Part shown: one piece after another, positions 10,449 through 22,617 of the stretch | Layout of the letters: each line of letters opens with the position of its first letter | Position numbering within the stretch: the stretch's first letter is position 1 | Source of the DNA: Perilla frutescens | Lineage: Eukaryota; Streptophyta; Magnoliopsida; Lamiales; Lamiaceae | DNA: 64,000 nucleotides | Reading direction: 5' to 3' | Assembly: GCA_026008535.1 (NCBI GenBank) | Contig: BRKX01000014.1 | Location: 55,291,006-55,355,005, forward strand | The notes under the pieces: generated by a model | The model's input: only the letters and a program-made list of their open reading frames with translations | Told to the model about the DNA's origin: nothing | Database searches by the model: none | Position numbers and translations under genes: made by a program

Positions 10449-13400
10449 ATCAATCCATATGATCATATATGCCTAATCCGTCCACTTTTGAAAAAATCAA
10501 ATTTTTGAGCCCGCCCATAGGGGTTCCCCTTTGGCCGGTGGCCAGATTTGGCCCCGTTCTCTGGCAGCCGTCAGTAAAACGGCTATAACTCTCTCCAGAA
10601 GTAAGCTTTACCCGTGATTCTTATTGCGTTGGATTCCTAACTCAAATATCTACCCTACCAAAAGTCGAACCGGCATAAAGCCTATTTGAGTCGGTCTCTA
10701 GGTGATTATCAAGTTGATTTCCAAAACCGTCGCATCTTATGTAGGGATCGGGGTGAACGTCAGGTTTTTCATTGAGTCTAGCATTTTTGAACACTAGAGT
10801 CCATTATGAATCAATCCATATGATCATATATGCCTAATCCGTCCACTTTTCAAAAAATCAAATTTTGGAGCCCGCCCAAAGGGGTACCCCTTTGGCCGGT
10901 GGCCAGATTTGACCCCGTTTTCTGGCATCCATCAGTATAACGGCTATAACTCTCTCCAGAAGTAAGCTTTACCCGTAATTCTTGTTGCGTTGGATTCCTA
11001 ACTCAAATATCTACCCTACCAAAAGTTGAACCGGTAGAAACCCTATTTGAGTCGGCCTCTAGGTGATTATCAAGTTGATTTCAAAAACCGTCGCCTCTTA
11101 TGTAGGGATCGGGGTGAACGTCGGGTTTTTCATTGAGTCTAGCAGTTTTGAACATTAGAGTCCATTATGAATCAATCCATATGATCATATATGCCTAATC
11201 CGTCCACTTTTGAAAAAATCAAATTTTTGAACCCGCCCAAAGGGGTACCCCTTTGGCCGGTGGCCAGATTTGGCCCCGTTTTCTGGCAGCCGTCAGTAAA
11301 ACGGCTATAACTCTCTCCAGAAGTAAGCTTTACCCGTGATTCTTATTGCGTTGGATTCCTAACTCAAGTATCTACCCTACCAAAAGTCGAACCGGTAGAA
11401 ACCCTATTTGAGTCGGCCTCTAGGTGATTATCAAGTTGATTTCCAAAACCGTCGCCTCTTATGTAAGGATCGGGGTGAACGTCGGGTTTTTCATTGAGTC
11501 TAGCATTTTTGAACACTAGAGTCCATTATGAATCAATCCATATGATCATATATGCCTAATCCGTCCAGTTTTGAAAAAATCAAATTTTTGAGCCCGCCCA
11601 AAGGGGTACCCCTTTGGCCGGTGGCCAGATTTGGCCCCGTTTTCTGGCAGCCGTCAGTTAAACGGCTATAACTCTCTCTAGAAGTAAGCTTTACCCGGAA
11701 CTCTTGTTGCGTTGGATTCCTAACTCAAATATCTACCCTACCAAAAGTGGAACCGGTAGAAACCCTATTTGAGTCGGCCTCTAGGTGATTATCAAGTTGA
11801 TTTACAAAACCGTCGCCTCTTATGTAGGGATCGGGGTGAACGTCGGGTTTTTCATTGAGTCTAGCATTTTTGAACACTAGAGTCCATTATGAATCAATCC
11901 ATATAATCATATATGCCTAATCCATCCACTTTTGAAAAAACCAAATTTTTGAGCCCGCGCAAAGGGGTACCCCTTTGGCCGGTGGCCAGATTTGGCTCCG
12001 TTTTCTGGCAGCCGTCAGTAAAACGACTATAACTCTCTCCAGAAGTAAGCTTTACCCGTGATTCTTATTGCGTTGGATTCCTAACTCAAATATCTACCCT
12101 ACCAACAGTCGAACCGGTAGAAACCCTATTTGAGTCGGCTTCTAGGTGATAATCAAGTTTATTTCCAAAACCGTCACCTCTTATGTAGGGATCGGGGTGA
12201 ACGTCAGGTTTTTCATTGAGTCTATCATTTTTGAACACTAGAGTCCATTATGAATCAATCCATATGATCATATATGCCTAATCCGTCCACTTTTGAAAAA
12301 ACCAAATTTTTGAGCCCGTCCAAAGGGGTACCCCTTTGGCCGGTGGCCAGATTTGGCCCCGTTTTCTGGCAGCCGTCAGTAAAAGGGCTATATCTCTCTC
12401 TCCAGAAGTAAGCTTTACCCGTGATTCTTGTTGCGTTGGATTCCTAACTCAAATATCTACCCTTCCAAAAGTCAAACCGGTAGAAACCCTATTTGAGTCG
12501 GCCTCTAGGTGATTATCAAGTTGATTTCAAAAACCGTCGCCTCTTATGTAGGAATCGGAGTGAATGTCGGGTTTTTCATTGAGTCTAGCATTTTTGAACA
12601 CTAGAGTCCATTATGAATCAATCCATATGATCATATATGCCTAATCCGTCCACTTTTGAAAAAATCAAATTTTTGAGCCCGCCCATAGGGGTTCCCCTTT
12701 GGCCGGTGGCCAGATTTGGCCCCGTTCTCTGGCAGCCGTCAGTAAAACGGCTATAACTCTCTCCAGAAGTAAGCTTTACCCGTGATTCTTATTGCGTTGG
12801 ATTCCTAACTCAAATATCTACCCTACCAAAAGTCGAACCGGCATAAAGCCTATTTGAGTCGGTCTCTAGGTGATTATCAAGTTGATTTCCAAAACCGTCG
12901 CATCTTATGTAGGGATCGGGGTGAACGTCAGGTTTTTCATTGAGTCTAGCATTTTTGAACACTAGAGTCCATTATGAATCAATCCATATGATCATATATG
13001 CCTAATCCGTCCACTTTTCAAAAAATCAAATTTTGGAGCCCGCCCAAAGGGGTACCCCTTTGGCCGGTGGCCAGATTTGACCCCGTTTTCTGGCATCCAT
13101 CAGTATAACGGCTATAACTCTCTCCAGAAGTAAGCTTTACCCGTAATTCTTGTTGCGTTGGATTCCTAACTCAAATATCTACCCTACCAAAAGTTGAACC
13201 GGTAGAAACCCTATTTGAGTCGGCCTCTAGGTGATTATCAAGTTGATTTCAAAAACCGTCGCCTCTTATGTAGGGATCGGGGTGAACGTCGGGTTTTTCA
13301 TTGAGTCTAGCAGTTTTGAACATTAGAGTCCATTATGAATCAATCCATATGATCATATATGCCTAATCCGTCCACTTTTGAAAAAATCAAATTTTTGAAC

Positions 13401-14784
13401 CCGCCCAAAGGGGTACCCCTTTGGCCGGTGGCCAGATTTGGCCCCGTTTTCTGGCAGCCGTCAGTAAAACGGCTATAACTCTCTCCAGAAGTAAGCTTTA
13501 CCCGTGATTCTTATTGCGTTGGATTCCTAACTCAAGTATCTACCCTACCAAAAGTCGAACCGGTAGAAACCCTATTTGAGTCGGCCTCTAGGTGATTATC
13601 AAGTTGATTTCCAAAACCGTCGCCTCTTATGTAAGGATCGGGGTGAACGTCGGGTTTTTCATTGAGTCTAGCATTTTTGAACACTAGAGTCCATTATGAA
13701 TCAATCCATATGATCATATATGCCTAATCCGTCCAGTTTTGAAAAAATCAAATTTTTGAGCCCGCCCAAAGGGGTACCCCTTTGGCCGGTGGCCAGATTT
13801 GGCCCCGTTTTCTGGCAGCCGTCAGTTAAACGGCTATAACTCTCTCTAGAAGTAAGCTTTACCCGGAACTCTTGTTGCGTTGGATTCCTAACTCAAATAT
13901 CTACCCTACCAAAAGTGGAACCGGTAGAAACCCTATTTGAGTCGGCCTCTAGGTGATTATCAAGTTGATTTACAAAACCGTCGCCTCTTATGTAGGGATC
14001 GGGGTGAACGTCGGGTTTTTCATTGAGTCTAGCATTTTTGAACACTAGAGTCCATTATGAATCAATCCATATAATCATATATGCCTAATCCATCCACTTT
14101 TGAAAAAACCAAATTTTTGAGCCCGCGCAAAGGGGTACCCCTTTGGCCGGTGGCCAGATTTGGCTCCGTTTTCTGGCAGCCGTCAGTAAAACGACTATAA
14201 CTCTCTCCAGAAGTAAGCTTTACCCGTGATTCTTATTGCGTTGGATTCCTAACTCAAATATCTACCCTACCAACAGTCGAACCGGTAGAAACCCTATTTG
14301 AGTCGGCTTCTAGGTGATAATCAAGTTTATTTCCAAAACCGTCACCTCTTATGTAGGGATCGGGGTGAACGTCAGGTTTTTCATTGAGTCTATCATTTTT
14401 GAACACTAGAGTCCATTATGAATCAATCCATATGATCATATATGCCTAATCCGTCCACTTTTGAAAAAACCAAATTTTTGAGCCCGTCCAAAGGGGTACC
14501 CCTTTGGCCGGTGGCCAGATTTGGCCCCGTTTTCTGGCAGCCGTCAGTAAAAGGGCTATATCTCTCTCTCCAGAAGTAAGCTTTACCCGTGATTCTTGTT
14601 GCGTTGGATTCCTAACTCAAATATCTACCCTTCCAAAAGTCAAACCGGTAGAAACCCTATTTGAGTCGGCCTCTAGGTGATTATCAAGTTGATTTCAAAA
14701 ACCGTCGCCTCTTATGTAGGAATCGGAGTGAATGTCGGGTTTTTCATTGAGTCTAGCATTTTTGAACACTAGAGTCCATTATGA
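10449..14784. repeat. Domain II: 6-monomer HOR of 2168 bp, two apparently identical copies
   Basis: Copy 1 has monomers at 10449, 10810, 11171, 11532, 11893 and 12254; copy 2 has them at 12617, 12978, 13339, 13700, 14061 and 14422. Reading line against line at an offset of 2168 I found no mismatch. Rare shared markers, in order, are CCCATAGGGGTTCCCC with CGGCATAAAGCC, GGCATCCATCAGTATAACGG, GAACATTAGAG, CTCAAGTATC with GTAAGGATC, ACCCGGAACTC with AAAAGTGGAACC, ATATAATCATAT with CCAACAGTCG, and AAAAGGGCTATATC with GGAATCGGAGTGAATG. The monomers inside one copy differ from each other at many sites, so this is a very recent duplication of a six-monomer segment, or an assembly duplication. Confidence 0.95.
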
Positions 14785-16229
14785 ATCAATCCATATGATC
14801 ATATATGCCTAATCCGTCCACTTTTGAAAAAATCAAATTTTTGAGCCCGCCCAAAGGGGTACCCCTTTGGCCGGTGGCCAGATTTGGCCCCGTTTTCTGG
14901 CAGCCGTCAGTAAAACGGCTATAACTCTCTCCAGAAGTAAGCTTTACCCGAGATTCTTGTTGCGTTGGATTCCTAACTCAAATATCTACCCTACCAAAAG
15001 TCGAACCGGTAGAAACCCTATTTGAGTCGGCCTCTAGGTGATTATCAATTTGATTTCCAAAACCATTGCCTCTTATGTAGGGATCGGGGTGAACGTCGGG
15101 TTTTTCATTGAGTCTAGCATTTTTGAACACTAGAGTCCATTATGAATCAATCCATATGATCATATATGCCTAATCCGTCCACTTTTGAAAAAATCAAATT
15201 TTTTAGCCCGCCCAAAGGGGTACCCCTTTGGCCGGTGGCCAGATTTGGCCCCGTTTTCTGGCAGCCGTCAGTAAAACGGCTATAACTCTCTCCAGAAGTA
15301 AGCTTTACCTGTAATTATTCTTGCGTTGGATTCCTAGCTCAAATATCTACCCTACCAAAAGTCGAACCGGTAGAAACTCTGTTGAAGTCGGCCTCTAGGT
15401 GATTATCAAGTTGATTTCCAAAACCGTCGCCTCTTATGTAGGAATCGGAGTGAACGTCGGGTTTTTCATTGAGTCTAGCATTTTTGAACACTAGAGTCCA
15501 TTATGAATCAATCCATATGATCATATATGCCTAATCCGTCCACTTTTGAAAAAATCAAATTTTTGAGCCCGCCCAAAGGGGTACCCCTTTGGCCGGTGGC
15601 CAGATTTAGCCCCGTTTTCTGGCAGCCGTCAGTAAAACGGCTATAACTCTCTCCAGAAGTAAGCTTTACCCGTGATTCTTGTTGCGTTGGATTCCTAACT
15701 CAAATATTTACCCTACCAAAAGTCGAACCGGTAGAAACCCTATTTGAGTCGGCCTCTAGGTGATTATCAAGTTGATTTCCAAAACCGTCACCTCTTATGT
15801 AGGGATTGGGAGTGAACGTCGGGTTTTTCATTGAGTCTAGCATTTTTGAACACTAGAGTCCATTATGAATCAATCCATATGATCATATATGCCTAATCCG
15901 TCCACTTTTGAAAAAATCAAATTTTTGAGCCCGCCCAAAGGGGTACCCCTTTGGCCGGTGGCCAGATTTGGACCCGTTTTCTGGCAGCCGTTAGTAAAAC
16001 GGCTATAACTCTCTCCAGAAGTAAGCTTTACCCGTGATTCTTGTTGCGTTGGATTCCTAACTCAAATATCTACCCTACCAAAAGTCAAACCGGTAGAAAC
16101 CCTATTTGAGTCGGCCTCTAGGTGATTATCAAGTTCATTTCCAAAACTGTCGCCTCTTATGTAGGGATCGGGGTGAACGTCGGGTTTTTCATTGAGTCTA
16201 GCATTTTTGAACACTAGAGTCCATTATGA

Positions 16230-16535
16230 ATCAATCCATATGATCATATATGCCTAATCCGTCCACTTTTGAAAAAGCCTCGTTTTCTGGCAGCCGTTAG
16301 TAAAACGGCTATAACTCTCTCCAGAAGTAAGCTTTACCCGTGATTCTTGTTGCGTTGGATTCCAAACTCAAATATCTACCCTACCAAAACTCGAACCGGT
16401 AGAAACCCTATTTGAGTCGGCCTCTAGGTGATTATCAATTTAATTTCCAAAACTGTTGCCTCTTATGTAGGGATCGGGGTGAACGTCGGGTTTTTCATTG
16501 AGTCTAGCATTTTTGAACACTAGAGTCCATTATGA
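16230..16535. repeat. 306-bp monomer with 55-bp deletion, copy 1
   Basis: GAAAAA at 16271-16276 joins directly to GCCTCGTTTTC. The missing 55 bp hold the A/T tract, the 20-bp GGTACC palindrome and the GGCCGGTGGCC segment. The upstream monomer (15869) carries GTCAAACCGG and AAGTTCATTTCC, and the downstream one (16536) carries ATATATACCC and TCTGCCTCC. The same three-monomer context surrounds the other two deleted copies, which shows one deletion event followed by amplification. This copy has GCCTCG where the other two have GCCCCG. Confidence 0.95.
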
Positions 16536-19500
16536 ATCAATCCATATGATCATATATGCCTAATCCGTCCACTTTTGAAAAAATCAAATTTTTGAGCCCG
16601 CCCAAAGGGGTACCCCTTTGGCCGGTGGCCAGATTTGGCCCCGTTTTCTGGCAGCCGTCAGTAAAACGGCTATAACTCTCTCCAGATGTAAGCTTTACCC
16701 GTGATTCTTGTTGCGTTGGATTCCTAACTCAAATATATACCCTACCAAAAGTCGAACCGGTAGAAACCCTATTTGAGTCTGCCTCCAATTGATTATCAAG
16801 TTGATTTCCAAAACCGTCGTCTCTTATGTAGGGATCGGGGTGAACGTCGGGTTTTTCATTGAGTCTAGCATTTTTGAACACTAGAGTCCATTATGAATCA
16901 ATCCATATGATCATATATGCCTAATCCGTCCACTTTTGAAAAAATCAAATTTTTGAGCCCGCCCAAAGGGTTACCCCTTTGGCCGGTGGCCAGATTTGGC
17001 CCCGTTTTCTGGCAGCCGTCAGTAAAACGGCTATAACTCTCTACAGAAGTAAGCTTTAGCCGTGATTCTTGTTGCGTTGGATTCCTAACTCAAATATCTA
17101 CCCTACCAAAAGTCGAACCGGTAGAAACCCTATTGGAGTCGGCCTCTAGGTGATTATCAAGTTGATTTCCAAAACCGTCGCCTCTTATGTAGGGATCGGG
17201 GTGAACGTCGGGTTTTTCATTGAGTCTAGCATTTTTGAACACTAGAGTCCATTATGAATAAATCCATATGATCATATATGCCTAATCCGTCCACTTTTGA
17301 AAAAATCAAATTTTTGAGCCCGCCCAAAGGGGTACCCCTTTGGCCGGTGGCCAGATTTGGCCCCGTTTTCTAGCAGCCATTAGTAAAACGGCTATAACTC
17401 TCTCCAGAAGTAAGCTTTACCCGTGATTCTTATTACGTTGGATTCCTAACTCAAATATCTATCCTACCAAAAGTCGAACCGGTAGAAACCCTATTTGAGT
17501 CGGCCTCCAATTGATTATCAAGTTGATTTCCAAAACCGTCGTCTCATATGTAGGGATCGGGGTGAACGTCGGGTTTTTCATTGAGGCTAGCATTTTTGAA
17601 CACTAGAGTCCATTATGAATCAATCCATATGATCATATATGCCTAATCCGTCCACTTTTGAAAAAATCAAATTTTTGAGCCCGCCCAAAGGGGTACCCCT
17701 TTGGCCGGTGGCCAGATTTGGCCCCGTTTTCTAGAAGCCGTTAGTAAAACGGCTATAACTCTCTCCAGAAGTAAGCTTTACCCGTGATTCTTATTACGTT
17801 GGATTCCTAACTCTAATATCTACCCTACCAAAAGTCGAACCGGTAGAAACCCTATTTGAGTCGGCCTCTAGGTGATTATCAAGTTGATTTCCAAAACCGT
17901 CGCCTCTTATGTAGGGATCGGGGTGAACGTCGGGTTTTTCATTGAGTCTAGCATTTTTGAACACTAGAGTCCATTATGAATCAATCCATATGATCATATA
18001 TGCCTAATCCGTCCACTTTTGAAAAAATCAAATTTTTGAGCCCGCCCAAAGGGGTACCCCTTTGGCCGGTGGCCAGATTTGGCCCCGTTTTCTGGCAGCC
18101 GTCAGTAAAACGGCTATAACTCTCTCCAGAAGTAAGCTTTACCCATAATTCTTCTTGCGTTAGATTCCTAACTCAAATATCTACCCTACCAAAAGTCGAA
18201 CTGGTAGAAACTCTGTTGGAGTCGGCCTCTAGGTGATTATCAAGTTGATTTCCAAAACCGTCGCCTCTTATGTAGGAATCGGAGTGAACGTCGGGTTTTT
18301 CATTGAGTCTAGCATTTTTGAACACTAGAGTTCATTATGAATCAATCCATATGATCATATATTCCTAATCCGTCCACTTTTGAAAAAATCAAATTTTTGA
18401 GCCCGCCCAAAGGTGTACCCCTTTGGCCGGTGGCCAGATTTGGCCCCGTTTTCTGGCAGCCGTCAGTAAAACGGCTATAACTCTCTCCAGAAGTAAGCTT
18501 TACCCGTAATTATTCTTGCGTTGGATTCCTAACTCAAATATATACCCTACCAAAAGTCGAACCGGTAGAAACTCTGTTGGAGTCGGCCTCTAGGTGATTA
18601 TCAAGTTGATTTCCAAAACCGTCGCCTCTTATGTAGGAATCGGAGTGAACGTCGGGTTTTTCATTGAGTCTAGCATTTTTGAACACTATAGTCCATTATG
18701 AATCAATCCATATGATCATATATGCCTAATCCGTCCACTTTTGAAAAAATCAAATTTTTGAGCCCGCCCAAAGGGGTACCCCTTTGGCCGGTGGCCAGAT
18801 TTGGCCCCGTTTTCTGGCAGCCGTCAGTAAAACGGCTATAACTCTCTCCAGAAGTAAGCTTTACCCGTGATTCTTGTTGCGTTGGATTCCTAACTCAAAT
18901 ATTTACCCTACCAAAAGTCGAACCGGTAGAAACCCTATTTGAGTCGGCCTCTAGGTGATTATCAAGTTGATTTCCAAAACCGTCGCCTCTTATGTAGGGA
19001 TTGGGAGTGAACGTCGGGTTTTTCATTGAGTCTAGCATTTTTGAACACTAGAGTCCATTATGAATCAATCCATATGATCATATATGCCTAATCCGTCCAC
19101 TTTTGAAAAAATCAAATTTTTGAGCCCGCCCAAAGGGTTACCCCTTTGGCCGGTGGCCAGATTTGGCCCCGTTTTCTGGCACCTGTCAGTAAAACGGCTA
19201 TAACTCTCTACAGAAGTAAGCTTTACCCGTGATTCTTGTTGCGTTGGATTCCTAACTCAAATATCTACCCTACCAAAAGTCGAACCGGTAGAAACCCTAT
19301 TGGAGTCGGCCTCTAGGTGATTATCAAGTTGATTTCCAAAACCGTCACCTCTTATGTAGGGATCGGGGTGAACGTCAGGTTTTTCATTGAGTCTAGCATT
19401 TTTGAACACTAGAGTCCATTATGAATCAATCCATATGATCATATATGCCTAATCCGTCCACTTTTGAAAAAATCAAATTTTTGAGCCCGCCCAAAGGGGT

Positions 19501-22257
19501 ACCCCTTTGGCCGGTGGCCAGATTTGGCCCCGTTTTCTGGCAGCCGTCAGTAAAACGGCTATAACTCTCTCCAGAAGTAAGCTTTACCCGTGATTCTTGT
19601 TGCGTTGGATTCCTAACTCAAATATATACCCTACCAAAAGTCGAACCGGTAGAAACCCTATTTGAGTCTGCCTCCAGTTGATTATCAAGTTGATTTCCAA
19701 AACCGTCGTCTCTTATGTAGGGATCGGGGTGAACGTCGGGTTTTTCATTGAGTCTAGCATTTTTGAACACTAGAGTCCATTATGAATCAATCCATATGAT
19801 CATATATGCCTAATCCGTCCACTTTTGAAAAAATCAAATTTTTGAGCCCGCCCAAAGGGTTACCCCTTTGGCCGGTGGCCAGATTTGGCCACATTTTCTG
19901 GCAGCCGTCAGTAAAACGGCTATAACTCTCTACAGAAGTAAGCTTTACCCGTGATTCTTATTACGTTGGATTCCTAACTCAAATATCTACCCTACCAAAA
20001 GTCGAACCGGTAGAAACCCTATTGGAGTCGGCCTCTAGGTGATTATCAAGTTAATTTCCAAAACCGTCGCCTCTTATGTAGGGATCGGGGTGAACGTCGG
20101 GTTTTTCATTGAGTCTAGCATTTTTGAACACTAGAGTCCATTATGAATAAATCCATATGATCATATATGCCTAATCCGTCCACTTTTGAAAAAATTAAAT
20201 TTTTGAGCCCGCCCAAAGGGGTACCCCTTTGGCCGGTGGCCAGATTTGGCCCCGTTTTCTAGATGCCGTTAGTAAAACGGCTATAACTCTCTCCAGAAGT
20301 AAGCTTTACCCGTGATTCTTATTACGTTGGATTCCTAACTCAAATATCTACCCTACCAAAAGTCGAACCGGTAGAAACCCTATTTGAGTCGGCCTCCAAT
20401 TGATTATCAAGTTGATTTCCAAAACCGTCGTCTCTTATGTAGGGATCGGGGTGAACGTCGGGTTTTTCATTGAGGCTAGCATTTTTGAACACTAGAGTCC
20501 ATTATGAATCAATCCATATGATCATATATGCCTAATCCGTCCACTTTTGAAAAAATCAAATTTTTGAGCCCGCCCAAAGGGGTACCCCTTTGGCCGGTGG
20601 CCAGATTTGGCCCCGTTTTCTAGCAGCCGTTAGTAAAACGGCTATAACTCTCTCCAGAAGTAAGCTTTACCCGTGATTCTTATTGCGTTGGATTCCTAAC
20701 TCAAATATCTACCCTACCAAAAGTCGAACCGGTAGAAACCCTATTTGAGTCGGCCTCTAGGTGATTATCAAGTTGATTTCCAAAACCGTCGCCTCTTATG
20801 TAGGGATCGGGGTGAACGTCGGGTTTTTCATTGAGTCTAGCATTTTTGAACACTAGAGTCCATTATGAATCAATCCATATGATCATATGTGCCTAATCCG
20901 TCCACTTTTGAAAAAATCAAATTTTTGAGCCCGCCAAAGGGGTACCCGTTTGGCCGGTGGCCAGATTTGGCCCCGTTTTCTGGCAGCCGTCAGTAAAACG
21001 GCTATAACTCTCTCCAGAAGTAAGCTTTACCCATAATTCTTCATGCGTTGGATTCCTAACTCAAATATCTACCCTACCAAAAGTCGAACTGGTAGAAACT
21101 CTGTTGGAGTCGGCCTCTAGGTGATTATCAAGTTGATTTCCAAAACCGTCGTCTCTTATGTAGGAATCGGAGTGAACGTCGGGTTTTTCATTGAGTCTAG
21201 CATTTTTGAACACTATAGTCCATTATGAATCAATCCATATGATCATATATGCCTAATCCGTCCACTTTTGAAAAAATCAAATTTTTGAGCCCGCCCAAAG
21301 GGGTACCCCTTTGGCCGGTGGCCAGATTTGGCCCCGTTTTCTGGCAGCCGTCAGTAAAACGGCTATAACTCTCTCCAGAAGTAAGTTTTACCCGTGATTC
21401 TTGTTGCGTTGGATTCCTAACTCAAATATTTACCCTACCAAAAGTCGAACCGGTAGAAACCCTATTTGAGTCGGCCTCTAGGTGATTATCAAGTTAATTT
21501 CCAAAACCGTCGCCTCTTATGTAGGGATTGGGAGTGAACGTCGGGTTTTTCATTGAGTCTAGCATTTTTGAACACTAGAGTCCATTATGAATCAATCCAT
21601 ATGATCATATATGCCTAATCCGTCCACTTTTGAAAAAATCAAATTTTTGAGCCCGCCCAAAGGGGTACCCCTTTGGCCGGTGGCCAGATTTGGCCCCGTT
21701 TTCTGGCAGCCGTTTGTAAAACGGCTATAACTCTCTCCAGAAGTAAGCTTTACCCGTGATTCTTGTTGCGTTGGATTCCTAACTCAAATATCTACCCTAC
21801 CAAAAGTCAAACCGGTAGAAACCCTATTTGAGTCGGCCTCTAGGTGATTATCAAGTTCATTTCCAAAACTGTCGCCTCTTATGTAGGGATCGGGGTGAAC
21901 GTCGGGTTTTTCATTGAGTCTAGCATTTTTGAACACTAGAGTCCATTATGAATCAATCCATATGATCATATATGCCTAATCCGTCCACTTTTGAAAAAGC
22001 CCCGTTTTCTGGCAGCCGTTAGTAAAACGGCTATAACTCTCTCCAGAAGTAAGCTTTACCCGTGATTCTTGTTGCGTTGGATTCCAAACTCAAATATCTA
22101 CCCTACCAAAACTCGAACCGGTAGAAACCCTATTTGAGTCGGCCTCTAGGTGATTATCAATTTGATTTCCAAAACTGTTGCCTCTTATGTAGGGATCGGG
22201 GTGAACGTTGGGTTTTTCATTGAGTCTAGCATTTTTGAACACTAGAGTCCATTATGA
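16536..22257. repeat. 8-monomer periodicity, about 2889 bp
   Basis: The first series is 16536 (ATATATACCC, TCTGCCTCC), 16897 (AAAGGGTTACCCC, CTCTACAG), 17258 (GAATAAATCC), 17619 (GAGGCTAGC before it, TTCTAGAAGCC), 17980 (CCCATAATTCTTC) and 18702 (GGGATTGGGAGTG). It recurs as 19425, 19786, 20147, 20508, 20869 and 21229. The distance from 16536 to 19425 is 2889 bp (8 x 361 + 1). The monomer at 18341 (GTAATTATTCTTGCG) has no partner in the second series, so the later copy is one monomer shorter there. The match is by marker variants, not by full alignment. Confidence 0.75.
21952..22257. repeat. 306-bp monomer with 55-bp deletion, copy 2
   Basis: The junction GAAAAA/GCCCCG lies at 21998/21999. 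Flanks are the same as in copy 1: the 21591 monomer with GTCAAACCGG and TTCATTTCC upstream, and the 22258 monomer with ATATATACCC and TCTGCCTCCAG downstream. Both copies share ATTCCAAACTC, CCAAAACTCGAACC and AACTGTTGCC. GAACGTTGGG is shared with copy 3 but not with copy 1. Confidence 0.95.
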
Positions 22258-22617
22258 ATCAATCCATATGATCATATATGCCTAATCCGTCCACTTTTGA
22301 AAAAATCAAATTTTTGAGCCCGCCCAAAGCGGTACCCCTTTGGCCGGTGGCCAGATTTGGCCCCTTTTCTGGCAGCCGTCAGTAAAACGGCTATAACTCT
22401 CTCCAGAAGTAAGCTTTACCCGTGATTCTTGTTGCGTTGGATTCCTAACTCAAATATATACCCTACCAAAAGTCGAACCGGTAGAAACCCTATTTGAGTC
22501 TGCCTCCAGTTGATTATCAAGTTGATTTCCAAAACCGTCGTCTCTTATGTAGGGATCGGGGTGAACGTCGGGTTTTTCATTGAGTCTAGCATTTTTGAAC
22601 ACTAGAGTCCATTATGA

